DNA of 64,000 bases from Romboutsia sedimentorum. Its GTDB lineage: Bacteria; Bacillota; Clostridia; Peptostreptococcales; Peptostreptococcaceae. Below are positions 25,780-35,399 of this stretch, one piece after another (the stretch's first letter is position 1; every line of letters starts with the position of its first letter). The notes beneath the pieces were generated by a model. It searched no databases. It was not told where the DNA came from and saw nothing but the letters and a program-made list of their open reading frames with translations. Made by a program: the position numbers and the translations under genes. The stretch covers positions 62,001-126,000 of the forward strand of contig NZ_JASKYM010000008.1 of assembly GCF_030131845.1 (NCBI RefSeq), written 5' to 3'.

Positions 25780-27030
25780 TTACTTTTCACTTTTCAACCA
25801 TTTTAGCGCATTTCTCAATTTTACTGGATTTCCATACATTAATGTAGCCATTCTATATATCTTAGCACCACCCATCCCTGCTAATACTGTTGATACTATT
25901 AATATTAATGCAGATATTATGAATTCCATTGATGTAACAGCTCCTGTTGCAACTCTTACTATCATTGTCATTGGAGATGCAAATGGTATATATGAACAAA
26001 CCTTTAAAAGTGTACTGTCCCCATTAGTTAATCCATACATACTAATAAAGAATACTATCATAAATATCATCATTATAGGACCAACACTTGTTCCTATTTC
26101 TTCTGTCTTTGACACTAAAGCCCCTAATGCTCCAAATATAAATGAATAGAATAGGTAACCTAGTATTCCAAATATAGCAAATGTAACTATCAATTCTGAA
26201 GGAATTTTAAATATACTATCTAGCATTCCATTCCATACTTCACTATTTACCTTATATGAAATAAGCGCTGATGACATTATTACTACAACTTGTATTATAC
26301 TTGCGATTGCACCTGCAATAACCTTACCAAATATTAAATTATTTGTATTTGTACTAGTAACTAATACCTCTATTGCTCTATTGCTTTTTTCTGCAGTTAT
26401 ACCCATAGCAATTAATTGACCGTACATTATAATCATCATATATATAATAAAAATTAATATATACGCATAAAAATAATTATTTGCACTATCTTTACCTAAT
26501 ATTTCAACATTTGAATCTATTTGAGCATTATAAATTTTATCTACCTTATTGAAGTCTATTCCTTCGCTAGTAATTTTATTTTCTCTATACTCTTTTTTCA
26601 AAAGTTCATCAAATATGTTCTTATTTTCATCATCAAATTTAGTATTTTGAACAACATAATCATACTCAGTCAAGCTTTTAACATTGAAACCTGCTTCTAC
26701 ACCTTGATTTTCAACTAACTTATTTAGTTCAGCTTGATTTTTTACTACTTTCCAAGTTGAGTTTGGAAAATAAGTATTTAACTTTTCTTGATTAGAAATA
26801 ATATTCTTTTCGTCATATATTGCAAACTTAGTTTTATCTTCTTCTAATACCTTTTCAGCTTTGGTTTCATTTTTACCTTGGTTTGGTAATATAGATGACA
26901 TATCTATAAAGTTAGGTAGTGATAAGCCAACAATCATTGCTAATGCAATTATTACAGTACTTATTATAAAAGATTTTTTTTGAAAATAATTTTCAACCTC
27001 AAATTTTAATACAGTAAGAAATTGTTTCAT
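25780..27030 (-). CDS. ABC-2 type exporter permease (NatB-like)
   Basis: A 416-residue membrane component. One N-terminal helix (about 20-42), a large extracytoplasmic domain (about 60-175), then five to six helices (about 185-390) typical of ABC2_membrane_3. It is translated with the ATPase gene upstream (TAATG overlap at 27030). In Bacillus the NatAB pair extrudes Na+; many homologues export antibiotics, so the substrate is open. Confidence 0.85.
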   Translation of the reverse strand: MKQFLTVLKFEVENYFQKKSFIISTVIIALAMIVGLSLPNFIDMSSILPNQGKNETKAEKVLEEDKTKFAIYDEKNIISNQEKLNTYFPNSTWKVVKNQAELNKLVENQGVEAGFNVKSLTEYDYVVQNTKFDDENKNIFDELLKKEYRENKITSEGIDFNKVDKIYNAQIDSNVEILGKDSANNYFYAYILIFIIYMMIIMYGQLIAMGITAEKSNRAIEVLVTSTNTNNLIFGKVIAGAIASIIQVVVIMSSALISYKVNSEVWNGMLDSIFKIPSELIVTFAIFGILGYLFYSFIFGALGALVSKTEEIGTSVGPIMMIFMIVFFISMYGLTNGDSTLLKVCSYIPFASPMTMIVRVATGAVTSMEFIISALILIVSTVLAGMGGAKIYRMATLMYGNPVKLRNALKWLKSEK

Positions 27031-27944
27031 TATTCTTCACCTACTTTCTTTACAAATATATCTGTTAAGTCTGGGTCATATATAGAAAATGTTTCTATCT
27101 CTACATTTTCTTTTAATATATTTTCTAATAATTGATTTTTATTTACACTATCAAATAGCTCTAATATTAAATAATTCTTTTTAACTTCATTTACAATTAC
27201 TAAATCCTTAAACTTATCTTTACATATAGATTCTAAACCACTTAATGTTAAGTTATTTGCACTTAATATTAATCGATTATTACCAAATTCTTTTTTTATT
27301 TCTTTAAGATTTCCACTTAATACTACCTCGCCCTTATTTACTATAGCTATTTCTTCACAAAATTCCTCAACATAGCTCATTTGATGGCTAGAGAATATAA
27401 CTAATTTATTTTGGCTTATTAATTCTCTAACAGTATCTTTAAGTATTTGTGCATTAACTGGATCTAGTCCACTGAATGGTTCATCAAGTATAACAATCTC
27501 AGGATTACATACTAAGGTTTGTGCTAATTGAACCTTTTGCTGATTTCCTTTTGATAAACTGTCTAATGTTCTGTTTGCATACTCCTCTATACCTAACTTT
27601 TTAAGCCATACTTTTGTATTTTCTTTTGCATCCTTAGCTGATACACCTCTTAATTGTGCTAAATAAACTATCTGCTCTGTAACTTTCTTTTTAGGGTATA
27701 AACCTCTTTCTTCTGGTAGGTATCCGATTTGATAATTTCTTGGTTCAAACTTCTTTCCATCTATCAATATTTCTCCACAATCAGCTTTAAAAACATCCAT
27801 CAATATACGAATTGTTGTAGTTTTCCCTGCTCCATTTCTTCCTAATAATCCAAGTGCCTTCCCACTTTCAACTGAAAATGATATTCCATGTAATACTTCG
27901 TTTCCCGAAAAACTTTTCTTTAGTCCTTTTACTTCTAACTTCAT
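27030..27944 (-). CDS. ABC transporter ATPase (NatA-like)
   Basis: A 304-residue ATPase. Walker A GLLGRNGAGKTTT near 32-44, signature LSKGNQQKVQLAQ near 135-147, Walker B IVILDEPFSGLDP near 155-167 and H-loop SSHQM. The long C-terminal extension (about 215-304) is usual for ABC-2 exporters. The two-gene operon fills the module between repeat copies 9 and 10. Confidence 0.9.
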   Translation of the reverse strand: MKLEVKGLKKSFSGNEVLHGISFSVESGKALGLLGRNGAGKTTTIRILMDVFKADCGEILIDGKKFEPRNYQIGYLPEERGLYPKKKVTEQIVYLAQLRGVSAKDAKENTKVWLKKLGIEEYANRTLDSLSKGNQQKVQLAQTLVCNPEIVILDEPFSGLDPVNAQILKDTVRELISQNKLVIFSSHQMSYVEEFCEEIAIVNKGEVVLSGNLKEIKKEFGNNRLILSANNLTLSGLESICKDKFKDLVIVNEVKKNYLILELFDSVNKNQLLENILKENVEIETFSIYDPDLTDIFVKKVGEE

Positions 27945-28047
27945 AGTTTCCCCCTCTTTGAAAAAATCATTGTATATTAATTAACATACTACATTAACAA
28001 CTTTTATATTTCAACTATTTTCCATTTTATGTTAAAATACTTAACCC

Positions 28048-28062
28048 TTACTTGTGATACGG
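28048..28062 (-). repeat. rlmH-end-derived repeat, copy 10 (left arm lost)
   Basis: TTACTT plus GTGATACGG, flank TTCTCAGTTACACTTCC. The stop codon of the next gene (28070) lies inside this flank. Confidence 0.68.
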
Positions 28063-28069
28063 TTCTCAG

Positions 28070-28813
28070 TTACACTTCCAAAGGATATCGTCTTTTGCTC
28101 CAGTCATATACACACCAAGTTTTCTTTCTATTGTCATAGCTTAATGAAACTCCACGTAAAGTTCTTCTGCATTTATCAAGCTTTTCATGTGCTTCCTCTA
28201 CAAACCCAATATCTCCTATAGAGTATATATTTACGCTATCATATGATAGTTTTTCAAAATCTATAACTATACCATATTTGCATAAATCATATATATAATC
28301 TAATATTTCTTGTGGTAAACTCGCTATATTTTTTTTTCTACCTTTAAATTCCTTTAGAATCTTATGATTTATAACTTGTTTATAATCTTCAATATTTTTC
28401 ATATATATATCAACTCTATAATCATCATCATGAGCAAAATATGCGTATTTGTTGTTCAAACTCTCAAATAAAAATGTATCAAATGGTGTACATTTATGAT
28501 TGAAATACAAAATTTTAGCTAAATCAGACTTATCAATCTTATTTAAATTATATTCTTCTTCAAAATCTATCCAATGGAAATCTCCAAAATCATATACTTC
28601 CTCTTTATAAAATTCACTTAAGTTATAATTACTAATATATTCTAAATTCCATTCAATGTCTATTTCACTATTTGCAGGATCCCCTGATAGAATTAATAAG
28701 TTTTTAGGTTTTTCAGCTATACCTTGTATGAATTCTTTAAATTTTATTCCAGATATTTTTATTTTATTATTATCTTCATTAATTTTTATATATGCAAACC
28801 AACTATTTTTCAA
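28070..28813 (-). CDS. Hypothetical protein ending inside a repeat flank
   Basis: A 247-residue acidic, probably cytoplasmic protein, not recognised. It has an N-terminal FAYIKINEDNNKIKISG segment, a middle rich in Asp, Glu and Tyr, and a C-terminal helical part (GFVEEAHEKLDKCRRTL). It follows the broken nuclease gene by 4 nt, so the two form an operon with the Gabija-like genes. The last codons (KRRYPLEV and stop) fall in sequence shared with the flanks of repeat copies 5, 8 and 9, suggesting the native C-terminus was replaced by recombination. Confidence 0.6.
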   Translation of the reverse strand: MKNSWFAYIKINEDNNKIKISGIKFKEFIQGIAEKPKNLLILSGDPANSEIDIEWNLEYISNYNLSEFYKEEVYDFGDFHWIDFEEEYNLNKIDKSDLAKILYFNHKCTPFDTFLFESLNNKYAYFAHDDDYRVDIYMKNIEDYKQVINHKILKEFKGRKKNIASLPQEILDYIYDLCKYGIVIDFEKLSYDSVNIYSIGDIGFVEEAHEKLDKCRRTLRGVSLSYDNRKKTWCVYDWSKRRYPLEV

Positions 28814-28817
28814 TTTT

Positions 28818-29960
28818 TTACTCCTCCAAATATCTATCCCTAATATATAGTCCCTCTACATTGCAAATATATTTTACAATATCTAAGTTCCCATTTAACC
28901 CTAAGTATACATTGCTATACAGAGAATTTATTTCTAATGCTATCTCTGGGTCTATCATATATACTGTTAAATTATTTCTTTCCCTCAATGCTAATTTCAT
29001 TAATGAATTTATAATATCATAATCAAAATCAATTTCTTTAAAATCAAATAGAGAGTCTTTTACTTGTTTAATATATTCTAATTCTTTTTTATTCAATACC
29101 TTTTTTAGATACTTTTTACGCTCATTATGAAAATATCCATCTGATATTATTATGTCATCACTATAACTCATTATAAGTAACAACGCTCTTAAAAATTTCT
29201 CTTCTTGTTTTAAGTATCTTGTCTTATCTTTTTCTAAATCCCAAAAAGTATCTAATACTCCATATGCAGAGTTAGCTTTCATTTGCATTGGAAAGCTATC
29301 GATTCCAAAATATCTATTTTCTAAAACTGTCTTGTCTGTTTTGTCTAAATCTATATAAGGACACTCTTCAAATTCTTCTTCAAAATAAAAACCTTATCAC
29401 TTCCAAAGGCATTACATACATTCATTATAATATCTTTTACTTTGTATCTATCTTTTTCAAAATCGCTTCTTACTTTTCTATCCATTTTATCAATTAGAAT
29501 TCTATCTCTACTTATTTTTTTCATATACCTCTTTATTGAGTTATAGTACTTTACAAAATCCTTATATTTTTCCTTTGGTATGGTTCTAAGATGTGTTCCT
29601 ATTATTATGGTAAACTGATTTGTAGTATCATTTTTTAAACTACTATTTTTATCAAAGTCTCTATTTGCTGAACCTATGAACTTATCTAATCCATCTACTG
29701 CATCAAATGTGTACATAGATTTCAACTCAATTATATATTTTATCTCATTGTTTTCTAATATAGTCAAATCAATTCTAGAATTTACCCCTTTGACACTAGA
29801 CCCTCACTATTAATTTTTTCAATTCTATATGTAGGTTATATGCTATTTTATTTCTTATTACCATATCATTTTTGATATTTAATGAAAGATACGCTAATTC
29901 ATCTTTACTAAACAACTCTCTACTTTCTTTTATTACTTTTGCTAAATCTTCTATTTTCAA
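28818..29960 (-). pseudogene. PD-(D/E)XK nuclease-like gene broken by two frameshifts
   Basis: Three minus-strand frames line up as one gene of about 380 codons. Segment 1 runs from TTG at 29960 (KIEDLAKVIKESRELFSK) to about 29805. Segment 2 (about 29800-29351) contains NSRIDLTILENNEIKYIIEL followed by K, a D...ExK nuclease core. Segment 3 (about 29390-28818) reads FEECPYIDLDKTDK through MKANSAYGVLDTFWDLEKDK to RDRYLEE. Restoring one T in the T5 run near 29388 joins 2 and 3. Either a decayed effector or two sequencing errors. A fragment of its C-terminus recurs at 16030. Confidence 0.62.
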
Positions 29961-29978
29961 TAGTAATTTCTCCCTTTG

Positions 29979-30110
29979 TTATCTTGTACTACTTTCGTCG
30001 AATACTTGTCCAAACTTCTTCATTAATTGACTTACTAGCTCAAAATATATCGTATCTCTTTCTGAAATCATTATTTCTTGTTAAAGTTCATCCACTCTAA
30101 ACTTCAACAT
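29979..30110 (-). pseudogene. Short remnant frame with in-frame stop
   Basis: From ATG at 30110 the frame reads MLKFRVDEL, TAA, then MISERDTIYFELVSQLMKKF and DESSTR. It sits 21 nt after the helicase gene. Too short to identify. Confidence 0.35.
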
Positions 30111-30131
30111 TTCTATTTATTCATTTTAAAG

Positions 30132-32093
30132 TTATTCTTTAAGTTCCATATCTATTAACACGTCCATATCCGTATTGCATCCAATTATATCATATCCATA
30201 CTCTTTGAAATCTTTTATTCTCCCCTTAATTGTATTATACTGAATAGCAATGCAAGTTAATTTTTCAGCTCTACTCATGGCAACATACCCATTCATTAAT
30301 GCTTCTTTATCGCTATCGTCTACTTCCTCTCTTTTATTTACCATATAATCTAAAATCCTACTAATATCACTAATGTCTTTTCCACTATTGAATTTTAATT
30401 TACTTTCCAAATATAATGTTGATTTATGTGTCTCGCCTTTAGTTCCACTAATAGTATTGATATTATTAATTTTTATAATTTCTTCTTTAACTTCAGTCTC
30501 CTCTGAAGTCATAGCTTCTTCTGCAGTGTTTATAATAATCTTATTTTTTAAAATATCACCACTATAATTTAATTCTTTAACATAATCAAATAATTCCTGA
30601 GTTCTTAATAATATTTCTTCTAATACATTACTTGTATCAACTCTAAAATTTTTGGTCCAATCTAATATGTTAGAGCGATATGATATAAATTCACTCATAT
30701 ATTTATCTTCCAGTAATTTTATTAGTTCTTCTTTACTAATTTTTTTATTATTGGCATCTATTGCTAATAAAATTACAGACAATAAGTACTCATAAAATTC
30801 TTTAGGGCTACTTATTTCATTTAACTTCTTAATAATTTTTTTATTTAAAGATACATGTTTATTACCTTTTGTATTATATCCGTTTATATACGATGATATT
30901 GATTTATATTGCTCACTAACCGGAGTTCCTACTTTCCCTATTATTTTTATCTTTTTGTTTTCATCTTCCTTAATATCATACGCTCTTAAAATATCTATAT
31001 ATTTTGGAACCACATTATGTATTGTAACGTTATCAAATATTATTATATGAGGGTTTAAAGTATTAATCTTATCATTACCTTTCATACTACCAATTTTTTC
31101 AACTCTCAATGGTTCTAAAAACTTAACTATTCCATCTCCATATCTTTTACTCGAATTTATAGCCCTAATGTCTTCGTTAAATACCCAGGTACTAGAATTA
31201 CTATTAAAGTTATTTATAACTTGATTTATATCTCCAAATCTTTGAATGATAACCTTATCGTTAAAAAGTTTATCTAAAATTTTTATTTGAATTTCATCTA
31301 CATCTTGCATTTCATCTATGAAAACATATCTAAATCTATTTGAGAAATAGTTTTGTAATTCTGGGAACTCTTTCAAGTATAACCCTGCTAGAAAATATGC
31401 ATCTTTATATCTTAAAATACCTTTATCTAAAGAATTATTTATCATTATATCTTTTAGCTCTTCATAGAATTTCCTTTTGGTCAATACTGTATCATTACTT
31501 CCTTTTATTTCTTCAGTATCTATATCAAAATACTTACTATCAATAAATGTAACAAAGTTTTTATCATAAGATTCATTTGTATAGTTACCCCATCCCTTTT
31601 GAACAGAATACTGTATTGAATTTCTTATTTGAGTATATCTTAGTTTTGGTAATTTTCTTATATGATCATAATATATATCATTATCTATACTTTTAATATT
31701 TTCTTTATATTTTCTTTTAAAATACGGTACCGATAAATATTTATCTACAAAATTTTGTATAGTTCCAAAATAATTTGGATATTTAAATAGTATATCACTC
31801 TTATCACCTAACTTACTTTTAATTTCATCTATAGCTATGTTAGTATGAGTTAATACGCATATACCTTGTCCATTATTTAGCGGCATCTTTCTAGATAATA
31901 TAATTAATTTAGCTAATAAAACTGTAGTCTTTCCGCTTCCTGGACATGCATTTACATCAAATGATTTATTGAAATCTTTTATTATTGGATTTCTCTCTTT
32001 ATCATCAAACACATTAGTTTTACCAAAAAGTATCTCCTCTGCATATCTAATATCATCTTCTGTTATTTCAATATTATTAAGAATTCTATTCAT
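30132..32093 (-). CDS. UvrD/Rep-type superfamily 1 helicase (Gabija GajB-like)
   Basis: A 653-residue SF1A helicase. Walker A ACPGSGKTT at 49-57, motif Ia near TIQNF, motif II FIDEMQDVDE at 258-267, motif III GDINQVI near 291, motif V TISGTKGETHKST near 560 and motif VI GYVAMSRAEK near 608. Its start overlaps the nuclease stop (TAATG), so the two are made together. OLD nuclease plus UvrD helicase is the Gabija arrangement (class 2 OLD). At 653 residues it is longer than typical GajB (about 500), so it may be a divergent subtype. Confidence 0.82.
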   Translation of the reverse strand: MNRILNNIEITEDDIRYAEEILFGKTNVFDDKERNPIIKDFNKSFDVNACPGSGKTTVLLAKLIILSRKMPLNNGQGICVLTHTNIAIDEIKSKLGDKSDILFKYPNYFGTIQNFVDKYLSVPYFKRKYKENIKSIDNDIYYDHIRKLPKLRYTQIRNSIQYSVQKGWGNYTNESYDKNFVTFIDSKYFDIDTEEIKGSNDTVLTKRKFYEELKDIMINNSLDKGILRYKDAYFLAGLYLKEFPELQNYFSNRFRYVFIDEMQDVDEIQIKILDKLFNDKVIIQRFGDINQVINNFNSNSSTWVFNEDIRAINSSKRYGDGIVKFLEPLRVEKIGSMKGNDKINTLNPHIIIFDNVTIHNVVPKYIDILRAYDIKEDENKKIKIIGKVGTPVSEQYKSISSYINGYNTKGNKHVSLNKKIIKKLNEISSPKEFYEYLLSVILLAIDANNKKISKEELIKLLEDKYMSEFISYRSNILDWTKNFRVDTSNVLEEILLRTQELFDYVKELNYSGDILKNKIIINTAEEAMTSEETEVKEEIIKINNINTISGTKGETHKSTLYLESKLKFNSGKDISDISRILDYMVNKREEVDDSDKEALMNGYVAMSRAEKLTCIAIQYNTIKGRIKDFKEYGYDIIGCNTDMDVLIDMELKE

Positions 32094-34150
32094 TATTCTG
32101 TATCCTCACTTATAGTATTAGTCACATGATGTATAGCATCTAATATATACTTTATATTCTCATCTTCATTAATTTTATTAACTAATTCACCACTTTCATT
32201 TGATTTATTTAATAAAATTTTAGATAAATACTGTGCGCACACAGCTTTAGATGCATTTCCTTTTAATAGTGGCTTATATATTTGATATGCTATATCCATA
32301 TCATCTTTACTGTCTGCAATAAATTGATTTATTTCTTCTTTAGAATCATTAATATACCTCTCTATATCAATACTATCAATAACATCTTCATTAGACTTTA
32401 TATGTTTTGCTATTAAAATAGCTGCATATATGTACTCTCTTATACAACTTAATGCTAAATCAAATTCCATAGTCCAGTTATTTGTAAATACTTTTATATC
32501 ATCTAAATTATATTTTTGTTCTTTTTCTTTCTTTACAATATCTTTATATTTATAATAATTATCTTCAATAATTTCAACATTTTTTTCAAAATCATCTTTT
32601 CTTAATTGCTTTTTATCTAAAATTTCTCTTAATATCTTTTTTGAATCTTCTTCTTTTATAAAGTGCTCATTGTTACTTTTTATTTTATATACTGTATACT
32701 TTTTTAATGCACTTTTATTATCCACATCTTGGTAATACTGAATAGGTCTTACATCTAAATCAGTAACTATTGATGTAGGTATTCCTATTGTTTTATCTTC
32801 TTTTTTTGAAATAAATATATTTGAGTATCTTAAAAAAGCAACATTTCCTACATTAACAATTGAAATTCCATGCTTATATAATGGTTTTCCTATAATTTCC
32901 GCAATAGTCGGTATTAATATATTCTCAGCATCGCCTTCAACCATAATCACACCTTTTGCAAAAAATAAATTTGCTTTTGTTGAATCTAAAAACCTTTCTA
33001 AAAATTCATAATCACCTGAAGATAAACGAGTATATTTATTATTTAATGAATACGCACTATTATTCCTGCAAAGAATCAAACTATTTAAATTAACTATTGA
33101 TGCTAACGTTATACTATGAGTTGTAAGTATAGTTTGAGATTTAATATTTTCTTCTAAATGTTTTATTACTCTTAACTGAGCTTGTGGATGTATATGTGCT
33201 TCAATTTCTTCAATTAAAGCTAGCCCAAATTCATTATTTTTTTCCTTTATATCTAATAATAATAATTCCATCGCCATATATAATTGATTTAGCGTTCCTA
33301 GTCCTACCTTATCTTCATCTATTTTTAACATAAGCCTAGATAATATCTTGTTTAATTCCATTTCAGATATATTAATATTGATATCATATTGATCTTTATT
33401 ATTTCCTAAAAAGTTGCTTAATGTGTCTGAAATTGAATTTATAATACTTGATGGGTCATCTTTATAATCAAGCTCTGACTCATTCTCTTCTGCTGGATTA
33501 CTATCTACATTTTCACTAGTATCTTGAGATATACTCCCTTTAAAATATTCTTCAATGTTTTTATTTGCACCTTTCATAATTTCTTCTATTTTATGGGGAT
33601 CCCCATTTTTTTTAAATATAGGATGGCTCTTTAATACTTGCGCAAATCTTGATCTATATCCTGGATTTAATTCATGTTCTGCATCTCTTAACGGCTTTAA
33701 ATATGTAACTCTTAGATTTTCTGACGCTTCAAAGTTAATATCTAACCTTTCTTTACCTCCAGTTTTTCTTATTGTTATTTTGTTATCTTTTATTCTTGCT
33801 ACTAATCTAACTTTCAATTTAGCTTTACCTTCAGTATCTATATAAATCCACTCTAAAAATCTTCCTGCTTCTAAATCAGATAATTCTTCAAATGTGCATT
33901 CAATTTTTAATGAATCTGCTCTGATTCCATCTTTTCTTCTATAGAAATCATTCTCTTCTAATCTAATATTGTCATAACTTTGAGTACCTAGAACTAATTT
34001 TATTGCATCTATAATAGCTGTTTTTCCACTATCATTTTCACCAACAATTAGATTTAACTTATCATTAAATAATACCTCAATTCCTGCATCTCCATTTTCT
34101 TCTGTACCATATTTTCTAAAATTCCATATTCTTAATTTTGATAAAAACAT
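32093..34150 (-). CDS. OLD-family ATP-dependent nuclease (Gabija GajA-like)
   Basis: A 685-residue protein with an N-terminal ABC-type ATPase and C-terminal TOPRIM nuclease. Walker A GENDSGKT at 37-44, Walker B/D-loop LALIEEIEAHIHPQ at 310-323, switch TTHS at 343-346, TOPRIM acid in MVEGDAENILIP (E405) and metal site TDLDVRP at 463-469. An acidic insert (about 205-235) is unlike short GajA proteins (about 580 residues). In Gabija this subunit nicks phage DNA when nucleotide pools fall. It is alone with the helicase between repeat copies 10 and 11. Confidence 0.84.
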   Translation of the reverse strand: MFLSKLRIWNFRKYGTEENGDAGIEVLFNDKLNLIVGENDSGKTAIIDAIKLVLGTQSYDNIRLEENDFYRRKDGIRADSLKIECTFEELSDLEAGRFLEWIYIDTEGKAKLKVRLVARIKDNKITIRKTGGKERLDINFEASENLRVTYLKPLRDAEHELNPGYRSRFAQVLKSHPIFKKNGDPHKIEEIMKGANKNIEEYFKGSISQDTSENVDSNPAEENESELDYKDDPSSIINSISDTLSNFLGNNKDQYDININISEMELNKILSRLMLKIDEDKVGLGTLNQLYMAMELLLLDIKEKNNEFGLALIEEIEAHIHPQAQLRVIKHLEENIKSQTILTTHSITLASIVNLNSLILCRNNSAYSLNNKYTRLSSGDYEFLERFLDSTKANLFFAKGVIMVEGDAENILIPTIAEIIGKPLYKHGISIVNVGNVAFLRYSNIFISKKEDKTIGIPTSIVTDLDVRPIQYYQDVDNKSALKKYTVYKIKSNNEHFIKEEDSKKILREILDKKQLRKDDFEKNVEIIEDNYYKYKDIVKKEKEQKYNLDDIKVFTNNWTMEFDLALSCIREYIYAAILIAKHIKSNEDVIDSIDIERYINDSKEEINQFIADSKDDMDIAYQIYKPLLKGNASKAVCAQYLSKILLNKSNESGELVNKINEDENIKYILDAIHHVTNTISEDTE

Positions 34151-34249
34151 ACTTTATTCCCCTTTATTTTCAAATATATAATTATATTACCATAAATTAC
34201 TATATTTTTTATTTATTGTATGATAATACTATATTTGCTTATAAAAAAA

Positions 34250-34273
34250 CCGTATCACTTACTTGTGATACGG
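34250..34273 (-). repeat. rlmH-end-derived repeat, copy 11
   Basis: Perfect arms CCGTATCAC and GTGATACGG with loop TTACTT, preceded by seven A. The flank TTCTCCG begins a second inverted repeat CTCCG...CGGAG (34276-34297). Confidence 0.78.
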
Positions 34274-34297
34274 TTCTCCGTATAGCAGCTAGCGGAG

Positions 34298-34513
34298 CGT
34301 AGTTAGTATATATCTAGCTATACGTTTTTATTACTCAGTGTTTTTACTAAATCATGTATAAAAGTTAACTATCTTAATAGTAAATATTAATTTTATTACA
34401 TACTAATTTCATTTATAGAACATAATTTTGCTAATATATATAGCCTTACATTATTCTAGGTTTATACTCTTTTAGCCTATATTTTTCTAATATTTTTAAA
34501 TTTATTAAATACA
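34298..34513. other. AT-rich spacer
   Basis: Between copy 11 and the HEPN-like gene's stop codon. No gene or clear terminator seen. Confidence 0.35.
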
Positions 34514-35161
34514 TCATATATATAATAATTTTTCTTTTGAATTATTATATATATACTTATTTTCGATATCCATTAGATATTCTACAGTTTCTTCAATATT
34601 TTCCATAACAATAGTTTCTTTATCTTTTAAATCATCATTTTTTTCATTCCATTTATAGTGTACAAAACCATTTCTTAACTCTATTAACTTAAATATTAAT
34701 TTTAAATGTCCTTCATCAATTTCTTCAAATTCAAATAGTTTTAATAACCAAGTATATTTACCTCTAATAGATATGTTTCGAATTATTTCATAGATTTCCT
34801 TGTCATTTAAATCTTTTCTTCCTGCTAAAATAGATATCATTTCATTTATCCAATGTTCAAACCAAGTTGCGTACAATAAATATGATAACTGGATTTCATT
34901 ATTCATACGAAATTTTCTTGCATGCTCTAATATATTTTCTTTATAGTCTAAAACAAATTTAAAGTCCATATCTTCAATAAGTTTAAGTGTTTCACCTAAA
35001 ACGTCACTTCTATCCATGTCATTTATATTTAACAATCCATGCTTTACTAGTGTTGTAACTACTTTACGTATTATTATTGGTCCATATTCTCTATCTCTTT
35101 CATTTAATTCTAAATCTTCTCTTGATATCTTACTCAAATCTTTCCTATTTAAATTCTTCAA
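34514..35161 (-). CDS. HEPN-like protein
   Basis: A 215-residue mostly helical protein, not assignable to a named family. Near the C-terminus it has LIELRNGFVHYKW, whose RNGFVH (R163 to H168) fits the Rx4-6H motif of HEPN RNases and toxin-like effectors. An ATWFEHWINEMI helix (97-108) resembles the first HEPN helix. It is the only gene between repeat copies 11 and 12. Stand-alone HEPN proteins act in toxin-antitoxin and abortive-infection systems; no antitoxin partner is visible. Confidence 0.6.
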   Translation of the reverse strand: MKNLNRKDLSKISREDLELNERDREYGPIIIRKVVTTLVKHGLLNINDMDRSDVLGETLKLIEDMDFKFVLDYKENILEHARKFRMNNEIQLSYLLYATWFEHWINEMISILAGRKDLNDKEIYEIIRNISIRGKYTWLLKLFEFEEIDEGHLKLIFKLIELRNGFVHYKWNEKNDDLKDKETIVMENIEETVEYLMDIENKYIYNNSKEKLLYI

Positions 35162-35355
35162 TTTACTCCTCCTAAAACAATCACTCTGTAAAATAGATTA
35201 CTCCTATACATATAAAGTTATCAATCTTATATGTATTCTTTACATTATCAACAATACTAAGATCATCATTTTTAAACCCTATACTTTTGAGAAATAAAAT
35301 TTAAATAATAGTATTCGTTAATATATTGTGGATTTAATAGCTAAAACGCACTCCG

Positions 35356-35370
35356 TTACTTGTGATACGG
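35356..35370 (-). repeat. rlmH-end-derived repeat, copy 12
   Basis: TTACTTGTGATACGG with flank TTCTCCGTAACG. The bases left of it (CGCACTCCG) resemble those behind the rlmH stop codon (CGTGCTCCC), so this copy most resembles the native site on both sides. Confidence 0.75.
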
Positions 35371-35399
35371 TTCTCCGTAACGTACCCTACGGATCACGT

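Noticed and set aside
32093-34150. PARIS (AriA/AriB) or plain RecF-like protein instead of an OLD nuclease
   Set aside because: The protein has a TOPRIM domain in the same chain and a UvrD-type helicase partner, unlike AriA or RecF.
115-35370. Repeats interpreted only as ordinary terminators or REP elements
   Set aside because: Several can terminate transcription, but the identity of the core with the rlmH 3' coding end, the single orientation and the restriction to the rlmH-downstream side are not explained by that alone.
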